Assembly: GCA_024274785.1 (NCBI GenBank)
Contig: JAJSAM010000033.1
Span: 44,398 to 108,397 of the forward strand
Length of the DNA stretch: 64,000 bases
Source: Planctomycetota bacterium
GTDB taxonomy: Bacteria > Planctomycetota > JAJSAM01
Direction: 5' to 3'
The notes below the pieces were generated by a model. The model did no database searches and was not told the origin of the DNA. It was given only the letters and a program-made list of their open reading frames with translations. The position numbers and the translations under genes were made by a program. Below, one piece after another: positions 1-9,900 of the stretch. Every line of letters starts with the position of its first letter. Within the stretch, counting starts at the first letter, position 1.

Positions 1-219
1 GCTGACGATGCCCGCGCACTCGATCAACAGGGCGGCGCCGTCGCGGTCGTTCGCCCGACCGACCCTGACGATGAGGGCGGCGCGGCTCTCGGTCTCGAGG
101 TCGTTCCCGATCTTCTCCTTCACCTCGCGCTCGAGTTCGGTGAAGGATCCCTCCGCGAGAAGGGGGGCGGTGAGCGGGATCGAAAGCAGGACCAGGAGCG
201 GAATCAGACGTCGAATCAT
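1..219 (-). CDS. Secreted protein, N-terminal part only (runs off window edge)
   Basis: Minus-strand reading from cat at 217-219: MIRRLIPLLVLLSIPLTAPLLAEGSFTELEREVKEKIGNDLETESRAALIVRVGRANDRDGAALLIECAG; signal peptide followed by an open frame to the edge. Confidence 0.7.
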   Translation of the reverse strand, partial: MIRRLIPLLVLLSIPLTAPLLAEGSFTELEREVKEKIGNDLETESRAALIVRVGRANDRDGAALLIECAGIVS

Positions 220-299
220 CGGAGACCTCGGCGCGCCGGAGGAGGTACACACATCGCGGAGTCGATTCTACATGCTCCGGGCGCGAGGTTCACATCCTG

Positions 300-1886
300 T
301 CACGGCACGAACGCGATGCTGTGCTCGCCGCCGGTGGCGATCCTGGCGTTCAGCGAGGCCCAACCCGGCAGGAAATACGGAGTTTCGAGGACATCGCCCG
401 GCAGGGCCTCGGTCGGGTCATGGTTCAGCTGTCCGCGCTGGTTGTCACCCCAGCCGAAGAGTGAACCGTCGGACCGGTAGGCGAGCGAGTGCTTCCCGCC
501 GGCCGAGATCCGGACGATGCTGCTCGGCGCGGCCATGCGCATGGGCAGCGGGTTCTTCGTGCTCGTTCCCGCCGGCTTGAGGTAGCCGGCGCCCCAGGTC
601 CAGACGTTGCCGTTCCGGTCGAGCGCCAGGGAGTGGGCATCACCCGCCGCGAAGCTGCCGGCGTCACCGAGTCCGGTGCTGTTGTCGACGAGGACCGGGC
701 GATCCTTGAAGAGGAGGGTGCCGCCGGCATCGCCGAGTTGCCCTTCGCGGTCGTCCCCGAAGGACCAGATCCGGTTGATGCCGGTACCGACCTTCTCCAT
801 GACCAGAGCGTGCTCCCCTCCAGCGGTGAGGTTCTCGATACGCCCGACCAGGCCACCCGGGAAGATGATGCGACGCGGGCTGGCGGAACTGCCCCCCACC
901 GTCGGTGGCGAAGCGGTCAGGCCCAGGCCGAGCTGTCCCCAGGAGTTGGAACCCCAACTGAAGAGCCGGCCGTCGTCGGTCAATGCGAGCGAGAAGTCTT
1001 CGCCGGCGGCGACGCCGATGAAATTGACCGGCGCCTGACTGGCGAACTGCGAGGTCAGGTCCACGGGAGAGGGACGGTCGATGTTCGTTCCATCGCCGAC
1101 CTGGCCGAAGTTGTTGGCGCCCCAGGCCCAGATCTTCCGGGTGCCCAGGCCGTTGTCGGTGATGGCGAGGGCATGGCGGCCGCCGGCGGCCATGGCCGTG
1201 ACGAAGTGCACGGTTCCGAAGCCGGAATTGGGGTCGGTGACCAGTACCGGGACGTCGCTGTCGGCGAGCGGCGGGCCGTCGCCGAGCTGTCCGCGGGTGT
1301 CGTCGCCGAAGGCCAGGAGCTGGGTGCCGACGTTGAGCGTACCGAGCGCCAACGTAAATCCGTCCCCGGCATCGACCTTGACCACGTTGGCGATTGCCGG
1401 GGAGCGCGGCCAGAAGTCATCGATGGTGTCCCCGACGCCGGCCTGCCCGGTGTCGTTGCGTCCCCAGATGTAGATCGCTCCCTGGGTGAGCGGACGCGGA
1501 GTGAAGGCGGTGGTGTCACCCGGAACCGACGACCCGGCGTCATTCACCGCCACCACCCGGTAGACGTAGGCCGGCCCGAAGCCGAAGGGGCCCTCGTCGA
1601 TCGCCTCGAATACGGTATCGTCCACATCGGCGATGCTGATCCACACGTTCTCGGGAATGGTCTTCCGGTAGACGACGTAGGCGGTCGGCGCGGGGCCGGT
1701 GCCCACCTCCCAGGAGACGCGGATGTTCCCGGCCTGCCCGGGCGGGCTGTAGACCGCCCCGACGTTCAGCGGCTGCCCGGGGCTGAGCGGATTGTCGCTG
1801 CCGTCGCCGCCACCGCCGCCACCACCACCGCAGGCGGTGAGCGCGAGGACCAGGAATGCGAGGAAGATGGAGTGGCTGGGCTTCAT
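300..1886 (-). CDS. RCC1-repeat (beta-propeller) lipoprotein with an N-terminal fibronectin III-like domain
   Basis: Start taken at MKPSHSIFLAFLVLALTACGGGGGGGG (lipobox TAC). Seven RCC1-like units: IYIWGRNDTGQAG, LLAFGDDTRGQLG, IWAWGANNFGQVG, LFSWGSNSWGQLG, IWSFGDDREGQLG, VWTWGAGYLKP, LFGWGDNQRGQLN. Confidence 0.87.
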   Translation of the reverse strand: MKPSHSIFLAFLVLALTACGGGGGGGGDGSDNPLSPGQPLNVGAVYSPPGQAGNIRVSWEVGTGPAPTAYVVYRKTIPENVWISIADVDDTVFEAIDEGPFGFGPAYVYRVVAVNDAGSSVPGDTTAFTPRPLTQGAIYIWGRNDTGQAGVGDTIDDFWPRSPAIANVVKVDAGDGFTLALGTLNVGTQLLAFGDDTRGQLGDGPPLADSDVPVLVTDPNSGFGTVHFVTAMAAGGRHALAITDNGLGTRKIWAWGANNFGQVGDGTNIDRPSPVDLTSQFASQAPVNFIGVAAGEDFSLALTDDGRLFSWGSNSWGQLGLGLTASPPTVGGSSASPRRIIFPGGLVGRIENLTAGGEHALVMEKVGTGINRIWSFGDDREGQLGDAGGTLLFKDRPVLVDNSTGLGDAGSFAAGDAHSLALDRNGNVWTWGAGYLKPAGTSTKNPLPMRMAAPSSIVRISAGGKHSLAYRSDGSLFGWGDNQRGQLNHDPTEALPGDVLETPYFLPGWASLNARIATGGEHSIAFVP

Positions 1887-1914
1887 GGGTTCACCTGCTC
1901 CGGCCGGGGGCCGG

Positions 1915-2712
1915 CTATTCGTCTGTCTTTCCGGGTTCCTCAGTGGGTTCCTCAGTGGGTTCCTCACCCGCACCCTCGTCGGGAACGGAGGCCTGCTCAC
2001 ACTTCAGAGGGACCCGCGCCACGGTGAAATTGAGAATCCGGGCCTTGAAATCGAACCGTCCGCCGCGGTGCACCCGGATCCGAAGGTCCAGATCGACCTG
2101 CTCTTCCGTTTCGGGGAAAAGGATGGACCAGTTCGCGTCGAGGTCCAGGGTCTCGAACTCGCCGTCCACGAAAGCCATGTGGTGCCTGGCGATCTTCTCC
2201 AGTTCCGCCTCATCCTCGACCAGGTTGAACTTGAGGTTCTCCTCGGGGAGGACAATCTCGCCCTCTCCGGGGAAGGCCGCGGCCAGCGCCTCCTCGACTT
2301 CGTCGGCGGTGTGAGTGTCCCGGTAGTCGACGTGCATGGAGTCGTACAGGCCCTGCCAGTCCCGGCTCCTGATCTGCTCGAACAGGGTGCCGTGCAGTTC
2401 CCCCATGCTCTTCAGAAAAACAAATCGGGGCACCGATTGATAGACGAGCCAGAGCTGGGTCGGGAGGGACAGAACGGCAATGGCGATGCAGACCATGGCG
2501 AATCCGGGGCCGATCAGCAGCGGATTCTGAATCACTTTCTTCCGGCCGAAAGTCGCGAAAATCAGCCCACCGAGCGCACCGATGACCGGCACCGCCAGGA
2601 ACCCGCCGATGGAGAGAAAAAGGCTGAGGAGCAGCATCCCGGAGACGTGACGCTGGGGCGCCGGTGGAGTTCCGGCCGTGCTTTCCGGGGGGGGGGCCTC
2701 GCTATTCGCCAT
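1915..2712 (-). CDS. Hypothetical membrane protein with two N-terminal TM helices and acidic EEPT repeat C-terminus
   Basis: ORF from MANSEAPPPESTAG; two hydrophobic segments (MLLLSLFLSIGGFLAVPVIGALGGLIFATF, GPGFAMVCIAIAVLSLPTQLWLVYQ). Confidence 0.7.
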   Translation of the reverse strand: MANSEAPPPESTAGTPPAPQRHVSGMLLLSLFLSIGGFLAVPVIGALGGLIFATFGRKKVIQNPLLIGPGFAMVCIAIAVLSLPTQLWLVYQSVPRFVFLKSMGELHGTLFEQIRSRDWQGLYDSMHVDYRDTHTADEVEEALAAAFPGEGEIVLPEENLKFNLVEDEAELEKIARHHMAFVDGEFETLDLDANWSILFPETEEQVDLDLRIRVHRGGRFDFKARILNFTVARVPLKCEQASVPDEGAGEEPTEEPTEEPGKTDE

Positions 2713-3460
2713 GGGTCCACTCCGGCTTGCGCTTCTCGAGGAAGGCGGTGAGTCCCTCCACGGCATCGTGCGACGTCATCAGCGCCCGCAGATAGTGCTC
2801 ACCGAGATTCTCCGCGGCTTCGCGGAACCCGTCACCGTCGCGCATCACCTCGATCGACCGGCGGAGCACGGTGCCGGAAAGTCCGGTCATGCCGGCGATG
2901 ATCGCTTCGGCTTTCGCGTCGAACTCATCGAGCCCGAAGACATGATTCACGAGGCCCATCTCGCGGGCTTCATCGGCGCCGATGATCCGTCCGGTGAGGA
3001 TCAGGTCGTAGGCCCGGCGGGGCCCGATCAGGTCCGGCAGCAGGAGAATGGCCGGCGGCGGGTAGACTCCTACCTTCACCTCCGGCTGGCCGAAGGTGGC
3101 CTTGTCGGAGGCGATGACCAGGTCGCAGGCCAGGGTCACTTCGCAGCCGCCGCCGAGCGCCGCACCCTTCACCAGCGCCACGGTGGGCAGCGGGAAGTCG
3201 AGGATATCGGCGATCAGGCCGTTGAACGCCGCGAGCATCTTCGGGGCCATGTCCCCGGTGTGCTCGCCGACATCCACGCCGGCGGAGAAGGCCTTCCCTT
3301 CCGCCCGGATGACGAGAACCCGGAGATCCGGGACCTCGGAGGCCTCGGCGAGGGCCTCGCACATCTCGCCCATCATGGCGATATTGAGAACGTTCACGGG
3401 AGGGCGGTCGAGTACCAGCTCGGCCCGGCCATCGGAAACTGCCAGCTTTACGGAGCTCAT
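2702..3460 (-). CDS. Enoyl-CoA hydratase/isomerase (crotonase) family protein, possibly cyclohexa-1,5-diene-1-carbonyl-CoA hydratase-like
   Basis: Start MSSVKLAVSDGRAELVLDRPPVNVLN. Crotonase motifs KGAALGGGCEVTLACDLVIAS and FGQPEVKVGVYPPPAILLLPDLIG, with both expected catalytic Glu positions present. Confidence 0.88.
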   Translation of the reverse strand: MSSVKLAVSDGRAELVLDRPPVNVLNIAMMGEMCEALAEASEVPDLRVLVIRAEGKAFSAGVDVGEHTGDMAPKMLAAFNGLIADILDFPLPTVALVKGAALGGGCEVTLACDLVIASDKATFGQPEVKVGVYPPPAILLLPDLIGPRRAYDLILTGRIIGADEAREMGLVNHVFGLDEFDAKAEAIIAGMTGLSGTVLRRSIEVMRDGDGFREAAENLGEHYLRALMTSHDAVEGLTAFLEKRKPEWTHGE

Positions 3461-3628
3461 CCCGGAAACGATACCAGCGCGGTACGGCAATTTCGACCAA
3501 CGGGTGCCCGGGGGGGATGGTTTTGGTGAAGGTGGGAATGGTGCCGGGCTCGGCGCAACCTGTGCCGGCGCCCCGGCATCCACTATCCTCGATGTTTCCG
3601 CACCGCACACTTCTCCGAGGACAAGTCA

Positions 3629-4663
3629 ATGGATCTGCTGAAAGAGCTGACGGAAGCGATCGCCCCTCCCGGATTCGAGGGCGCGATCCGGGACATCTGC
3701 CGCCGTGAACTCGAGCCGCTCGTCGACTCGATCGAAGTGGACGCGATGGGCAACCTCATCGCGCTGAAGAAGGGGACCCTCCGAAAAGGCCGGAAGAAGA
3801 TCATGCTCGCCGGTCACATGGACGAGATCGGCTTCCTCGTCCGCTTTATCGACGACAACGGGTTTCTCCGCCTGAATCCCGCCGGCGGGTTCGACCCGAA
3901 GACGCTGATCGCCAAGCGCGTCGTGGTGATGGGCAGGACGCGGCAGCTCATCGGGCTGATCGGCACCAAGCCCGTCCACATCATGAAGGACGAGGAGAAG
4001 AAGCGGATGCCGCAGGTGGACGACCTCTTCGTCGACCTCGGCCTGACCGTCGATGAGATTCGGAAAGAGGTGGAGATCGGCACACCGGTCACCCTCTACC
4101 AGCCCTTCATGCAGTGGGGCGACATCGCCACCGGCAAGGCCATGGACAACCGCGTCTCCATGTGGGTGATCATCCGGGCGCTGCAGTGGGCAAAGAAGCC
4201 GAAGCACGACGTCTACGCGGTGATGACCTGCCAGGAGGAGATCGGCATCCGCGGCGCCACCGTGGCCGCCTACGGCATCGATCCCGATGTGGGCGTGGCC
4301 GTGGATGTGACCCTCGCCTGCGACGTACCCGGCGTGGACAGGAAGGACTACATCTCGGAACTCGGCAAGGGGGTCGCGGTCAAGGTCATGGACGGCGCCT
4401 CCATCTCACACCCCGGCCTGGTGAAGAAGTTCCGGGCGCTGGCGGAGCGCGAGGAGATCCTCTACCAGCTCGAGATTCTGCCGAAGGGCGGCACCGACGC
4501 GCGCGGCATCCAGATGGCCCGTGAGGGCAAGCCGGCGATCACCCTCTCGGTCCCCACCCGCTATGTCCACTCCGTGGTGGAGACCCTGAACGTGAACGAC
4601 CTCGATGGCGCCGCGGCACTCCTGGCCATCTGGCTGAAGGAGAAGGAACTCATCGAGGCCTGA
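3629..4663 (+). CDS. M42 family metallopeptidase (glutamyl aminopeptidase/endoglucanase-like)
   Basis: LAGHMDEIGFLV, GKAMDNRVSMWV, MTCQEEIGIRGA, GGTDARGIQ motifs typical of M42. Confidence 0.93.
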   Translation: MDLLKELTEAIAPPGFEGAIRDICRRELEPLVDSIEVDAMGNLIALKKGTLRKGRKKIMLAGHMDEIGFLVRFIDDNGFLRLNPAGGFDPKTLIAKRVVVMGRTRQLIGLIGTKPVHIMKDEEKKRMPQVDDLFVDLGLTVDEIRKEVEIGTPVTLYQPFMQWGDIATGKAMDNRVSMWVIIRALQWAKKPKHDVYAVMTCQEEIGIRGATVAAYGIDPDVGVAVDVTLACDVPGVDRKDYISELGKGVAVKVMDGASISHPGLVKKFRALAEREEILYQLEILPKGGTDARGIQMAREGKPAITLSVPTRYVHSVVETLNVNDLDGAAALLAIWLKEKELIEA

Positions 4664-4704
4664 CGCTGCACCCCATGAGGATTGATCCACCCCTGCCGAC
4701 AGAT

Positions 4705-5388
4705 TCAGTACCGCAGAGGTCCCGCCTGTGCCGGCCAGCCCATGAGCAGGCGGTTTCGCGGGGTGATGTCTTTCGGGATCGTCGTCGTGATCACCTTGTA
4801 TCCCGCACCGTGCAGCCGGGCCGCGCGCGCGGCGTCCACCGCCAGAGTGCCTTCCATCCACCCGGAGAGCCCGGCGTCGTCACACCTGGCGAGGGAATGG
4901 CAGCAGGGCAGCACGGCCACGGCCGAGCGCGCCTTGAGGGCTCGATCGATCACCTGGTCGGTGAGGACCCCACAGGCGTGGACCGAAACCGCGAGAGCAT
5001 CCGGTGTAAGTTCCACGTCCTCGATCTTCAACTCTTCGTAGATCACCCTGCTCTCAAGGCGCGGCCACTCGGGAGTGAGCGCCGCCATCAGCTTGTCGTG
5101 GGATTGCGGCTTGCTGATGTCGAAGCACCTGGCATCCGGGATACCGTTTTCGAGCAGAATCAGCAGCATCGACAGCAGTCCGTGACCGGCGGCGAGTTCG
5201 ACGACGGGGCGATCCCGGAACCTCTTCCGGAGTCGCCGCACGACCTCCCAGGTCTCGAAGAGTTCCTTCCGCGGAAGACACTCCGCCCGGCAGATCGCGC
5301 GGACGAGCCGGTCGAAGAGGGTCTCGCCGGGGAAGAACCTGATGGAGAACCGGTTGAGCCGGTTGCGGGAGTGCCGGTCGAGTTGCAT
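4705..5388 (-). CDS. SAM-dependent methyltransferase-like protein
   Basis: Motif I-like PVVELAAGHGLLSMLL; SVHACGVLTDQVIDRAL...AVLPCCHS resembles Methyltransf_32-type proteins. Confidence 0.65.
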   Translation of the reverse strand: MQLDRHSRNRLNRFSIRFFPGETLFDRLVRAICRAECLPRKELFETWEVVRRLRKRFRDRPVVELAAGHGLLSMLLILLENGIPDARCFDISKPQSHDKLMAALTPEWPRLESRVIYEELKIEDVELTPDALAVSVHACGVLTDQVIDRALKARSAVAVLPCCHSLARCDDAGLSGWMEGTLAVDAARAARLHGAGYKVITTTIPKDITPRNRLLMGWPAQAGPLRY

Positions 5389-5632
5389 GGGCCCTTCTCA
5401 TAGCACATCGCTTCCCCGCGGGACGAGGCTGTTCCGCCGCTCGCATTCGAAACCGGCGCACCGGCAGCGGCATCAGGCCATGGGGGAAAGGAAGCGGTGT
5501 GCAATATTGCGGTCAGGGGGAGGGAGAATCGAAGTCAACAGAGCCGCAGAATCGCTCGGCGCCCTGCTTTGCGGTCCATGCTCCCGGCATGAATAAGGCA
5601 GGCTGCCCTGTCCCCGTGTCAACGCTACACGG

Positions 5633-6730
5633 TCAACGGTGGGCGGTGACCGTCCAGTGTCCGGGGCCCGCCTCGGTGGGGCGGGAGAGGGTGAAGTGGA
5701 GCGTCTCACCATCCTCCGCGGGACGCACGAGGAGGTCGTGGGCGGCGGTGCCGGGGATCACCAGCCGGCCGGTGAAGGTGCCCTCGCACCTCGGCTCCAG
5801 GGTGAGCAGGTAGCTTCCGGCCCCCTGACCGGTTCCAGCGAGCTTTCCGCGCGACCCGGGCACGAGGGTGAAGGTGCGCTCCTCCTCGCCGGAACCGAGG
5901 AACGGGGCCCCGGGACCGAAGACCCAGCGTCCGGCGATGGCCGAGGCCATGGCGCGGGCGTCCGCTCCCGTGGCCGGGGCGGTCCGCCGGGCCCACAGCT
6001 CGTGGGGGAGCACCAGGATGGCGGCGGAGACCACCGCGAGAAACGCGAAGACCAGGAGGCCACCCGGATGCCGGTCCACCGGAGGACCTCCGGGGGAGTC
6101 GGAGGGTTCGGATGACTCGCGAGAGAGAGCTTCCACGGCATCGTGGTCCTCCTCCGCACCGGCTGCCGGTGCCGCCTCGAGCCCGGTCTCGTCGGCCCCC
6201 GCGATGGCGGCCTGCTCCGCTTCCGATCCCCCTCCTTCGTCTTCTTCCTCGCCCTCCAGCTCGTTCTCGTCCGGGGAGACGCCGGCGCCGTAGCTCACCA
6301 GGAAGAGGGCCGCGAAGAGGAGGGAGTCCAGCGCGGCGAAGCCAATCCACCAGGCTCCCGCCAGCAGGCCCGAGACGCTCTGGAAGCTGTTCCGGGAGAA
6401 GCCGTAGAAGAGTTCGCCCCCGTGTCCGGAGAGCACCCCCGAGAGCCATCCCAGGGGCCCGTCCCCGGGACCGGCCTTCATGAGGCTCACGGTGACGGCG
6501 CCGGCGGTGGCCCAGAGCGCCGCCGTTCCGAGGGCCAGGCCAACCCGGAGCCCGAAGCTGTCGTTCTCCTCCGGATCCCCCCGGGCGATGCGGCCCGCCA
6601 GCCATCCCAGGAGTGCGCCGCCCGCCAGGCCGGCCAGGCCCGGAAGGAAGAGGCCGATTCCCCGGATCAGGCCGGAGACGGCCCCACCGGCGCCCACCAG
6701 GAGCGTGAAGGGCAGGAGGCGCCGGAGCAC
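5633..6730 (-). CDS. Hypothetical multi-TM membrane protein; N-terminus uncertain
   Basis: Open frame with several TM segments from about VLRRLLPFTLLVGAGGAVSG (possible GTG start 6730). Sequence upstream in this ORF overlaps a transposase-like relic in another frame, so the listed 6898 start is doubtful. Confidence 0.6.
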   Translation of the reverse strand: MLRRLLPFTLLVGAGGAVSGLIRGIGLFLPGLAGLAGGALLGWLAGRIARGDPEENDSFGLRVGLALGTAALWATAGAVTVSLMKAGPGDGPLGWLSGVLSGHGGELFYGFSRNSFQSVSGLLAGAWWIGFAALDSLLFAALFLVSYGAGVSPDENELEGEEEDEGGGSEAEQAAIAGADETGLEAAPAAGAEEDHDAVEALSRESSEPSDSPGGPPVDRHPGGLLVFAFLAVVSAAILVLPHELWARRTAPATGADARAMASAIAGRWVFGPGAPFLGSGEEERTFTLVPGSRGKLAGTGQGAGSYLLTLEPRCEGTFTGRLVIPGTAAHDLLVRPAEDGETLHFTLSRPTEAGPGHWTVTAHR

Positions 6731-6731
6731 C

Positions 6732-6914
6732 CATAGAGCGGACCACCGGGCGGAGGGGGCCGTCGGTGGCTTCGAAGAGTCCCTCGTGGAGTTGGGCGAA
6801 GCGGTCGAAGTGGTCGATGACCACCCGGTAGAAGGCAGTCCTCTCCGGTCGGCGAGGCCGATAGGCCGTTGCCGTTTCGCGGACCGGGGGCAGGGCATTG
6901 CAGAGGCCGGACAT
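6732..6914 (-). pseudogene. N-terminal remnant of an IS91-like transposase (zinc-binding domain region)
   Basis: Frame of ORF 5706..6974 reads YRPRRPERTAFYRVVIDHFDRFAQLHEGLFEATDGPLRPVVRS, resembling the conserved N-terminus of IS91-type transposases, then loses coherence. Confidence 0.6.
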
Positions 6915-6989
6915 GACAGGAAGAGAGACGCCCTGAAGCGGGGCCGGGCGCGGTGATCCCGTGTCTGGCGCCAAGTGATGGTGGCCGCC

Positions 6990-9900
6990 TCACCGCTGGT
7001 TCCCGAAGAGGAGCTTCAGTTTTGCGCTGTCTTCATGGCCCGGCCACCTGAGTCCGGTGATGCTTCGGGAGGATTGCTGATCGGATGAAAATCCGGAGTG
7101 GCTCTTCGTCTGGTCATGCGCCGAACTGCTCGCCGAGATCAGGGCCTTCATGATCGGGGCGCCCTTCAAGTCGAAGGCAAACGTGGAGTTGCCGCCGCCG
7201 GTCAGGGACAGGTTGCGCATGACCACTCTCTGCTGCATTCGCCAGGTCCGCTCGGTGTCCAGCTCCGGCTCGATCTTCGGCTCACCGGGAATCTCACGGA
7301 ATGTCTGCCACGTGGTTCGGGAGCCCCGCACGCTCATGGTGAAGGTGAGGTCCACGATGGTCCGCCCGTCCGGACTCAACGTCCCCTTGAGCTCAGTCCG
7401 TTCGTCGTAGATGCTCCCGGTCTCGTTCTGCCGCTCCACGTAGAGAAGGGTGAAGGTGCGACCAATCCAGCTCACCGTCCCGCTGAGACCGGCGCTGAAG
7501 CTCTCCACGGTATCGGAGGTCCCGGCGCCCTCGGTGGTCGACGACCACTGCATCCACACCGGAACGTCGAGGGAGAAGACGATCAATTGTGACCGGATGA
7601 TCTCGTCGAGGATACTGGCGCCCTGCGGCGGAGGAGGAGGAGGAGACGGAGGTGCCGCCCGAGAGGGCTCGAGTACGATCGTCGTTCCGAAGATCTGGCC
7701 CAGTGCCCGGGGGGACAGCATCACGGCGCGACCTCCCGGCTTGAACCCCGGAGCGCTCGCGCGGGCGCCGTAGCTCCCTGAAACCAGGTTGTCGAATTGC
7801 ACCCGGGATCCGATCCCGACCATCTCCCGGCCCTGCCCGACCAACCGGACCGTAACCTCCGCGGGCAGCGGATACGGCGAACCCGGCGCGGCCTTGACCA
7901 TCACCCGAAGCGAAGTGGTGATGCCGAGTGTCACCACGAGCGTCGCCGCGTTGGGGACCTCGGTGAGCATGACCGGCCCGGCCACCGACATGCTCTCCCC
8001 CGGCGCAACCGCACCGACCATGTACTGTCCCGGTTCGAGGCCGGCGAAGGTGTTCACCGGACCGCGGGCCGTCGCCGCGATCTGCCCGTTCCTGATCAAT
8101 CGGATCATGCAGCCGGAGTGATAGAGCGCGCCACTTGGGGACCGCACCTCCACGGAGAGCGAGATCCCGGGGTGCAGGGAGATGGCGATCGTCTCCTCCG
8201 TCCTTTTCGTCGGGACGGCGTTGTAGTCAACAGTTACCTCGTTGAAGCCCCGCGCCTTCGCCCGAATCAGGTGCGGCCCCGCCTTGACCGGAACCAGGAC
8301 CGACGTGCCGGTGGGTGCGAAGCGGTCGAGCCCGTCATCGATGGAGACATAGGCGCCGGGGATAAGCTGCCCCTGGTCGTCGAACACCCGGACGTTGACC
8401 TTCATGCCCATCTCGACACCGATGCTGACGAACTCCGGCTTCTTTCCGAGGTCGTCCCGGAGCAAGACCTCGACGTTGTCCCGAGGCAGAAAGCCCTTCC
8501 CGGACACGGTGAGGTAGACGAAGCCCGGGCGCAGGTTCTTGAAGGTCGCCAGGCCCTCTTTGTCCGTCGCGGCACTGGCGACTTCGCCCTCATACGAGAC
8601 AGCGACGGTGGCGGCATCGATCGGGGTGTTGGTCTCAACGTCGTGCACCCTGACCGTCAGCTCAACCCCGCCGATCAACTCGATCCGCTGCTCGATTCGC
8701 GACGGAGCCCTTTCAGGAAGGATGACCATCTTCTGTCGCACCGAAGCGTAGCCCTTCTTTCGAACGATCAGGAACGCATCGCGACTCGGGCGCACCTCCC
8801 CAAACACCACCCGCCCGCGACCATCGCTCAGCGCGGCCTGGCCAGGAAGTTCAACCTCGGCGCCGGGAACTGCGCGCCCGGCATCATCGACCACCGTGAT
8901 CCCAACCGTGGTCAGGATCGGCTCGAACTGGATGGTGAACGGCGTGGGCCCGCCGCCCGCCCGAGTCGGGAGGTCCACCTTGATGGGGATATCCGCGACC
9001 GGCAGAAAGCCTCTGGCATTCGCCGCAAGCAGGTAGTTGGCGGGCAGAACCGGAACGAAGATGAACGTGCCGCTCACATTCACCGCGGCCCGCTGTGCCG
9101 CCCACGGTCCGCCCTGGCGCCGCAACGAAAGCACCGCCCACGGCACCGCCCCATCCCGGTCGTCGATGACGTGTCCGCGAACGGCGAGGTCGTCGGCCAC
9201 CAGGTAGACCGTAGCGGTGGGCATCGGTCCGGTGACCAGTTCCGGCAGGGTGACCTCCACGGTGCCGGCGGGGTTTCCGTCCGGAGCTGAGAAGCCCTCG
9301 GCCACGACCAGGATCCGGACGTAGCCGGGCGGGAGACCGCTGAAATCATAGGTCCCCGGAGCACTCTCACGGGCGCCCTGGCCGGTGGCCACCCACGTCA
9401 CCCCGGCCCCGGCGATCGGCTGGTTCGTCCTGGTCTGACCGTCCTGGCGACGGACCAGGACCCGGACCCGGCCCGCCACCTCCCCGGCATAATGCGCCGT
9501 AAACTTCGCATAGAGCCCCTCGATCCGCTTCAGGTGCTGCCGGCGCATTCTGCTGGTGGTCTGCGAGAGCAGATACTGCCGGGCCAGCCTCCTCACCTCG
9601 GCCACGGCCTGGTCGACCATCCCCAGGAACAGGAGCTTCCATGACTCGTGGTTGAAGAGGACCGAGTAGTAGTCCCGCACGACGTCCCAGTCGTCCGGTT
9701 GATAGTGCGCCGCCAGCGTCCGGTGGGCGACGCCCCATCCCTGTTCCCAGGCGAGTTCCCGGACGAGGTCGGCCCGCATCCGGCGGTCGTATCCGGTATC
9801 GAGGGCCGCATCCTCAACGAACTTGCCCTTGATGCCGAGGAGGCGGGCTTCGATGCCCGGTGTCGCCTGCTGCACTCGAAGGAGGAAGCTCCGCGCGGCC

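Noticed and set aside
489-2027. 512-aa plus-strand ORF
   Set aside because: Antisense to the RCC1 protein with seven clear propeller repeats.
7620-7660. ggaggagga microsatellite as a phase-variation tract
   Set aside because: Encodes a proline linker in the large secreted protein with trinucleotide periodicity; length change would stay in frame.
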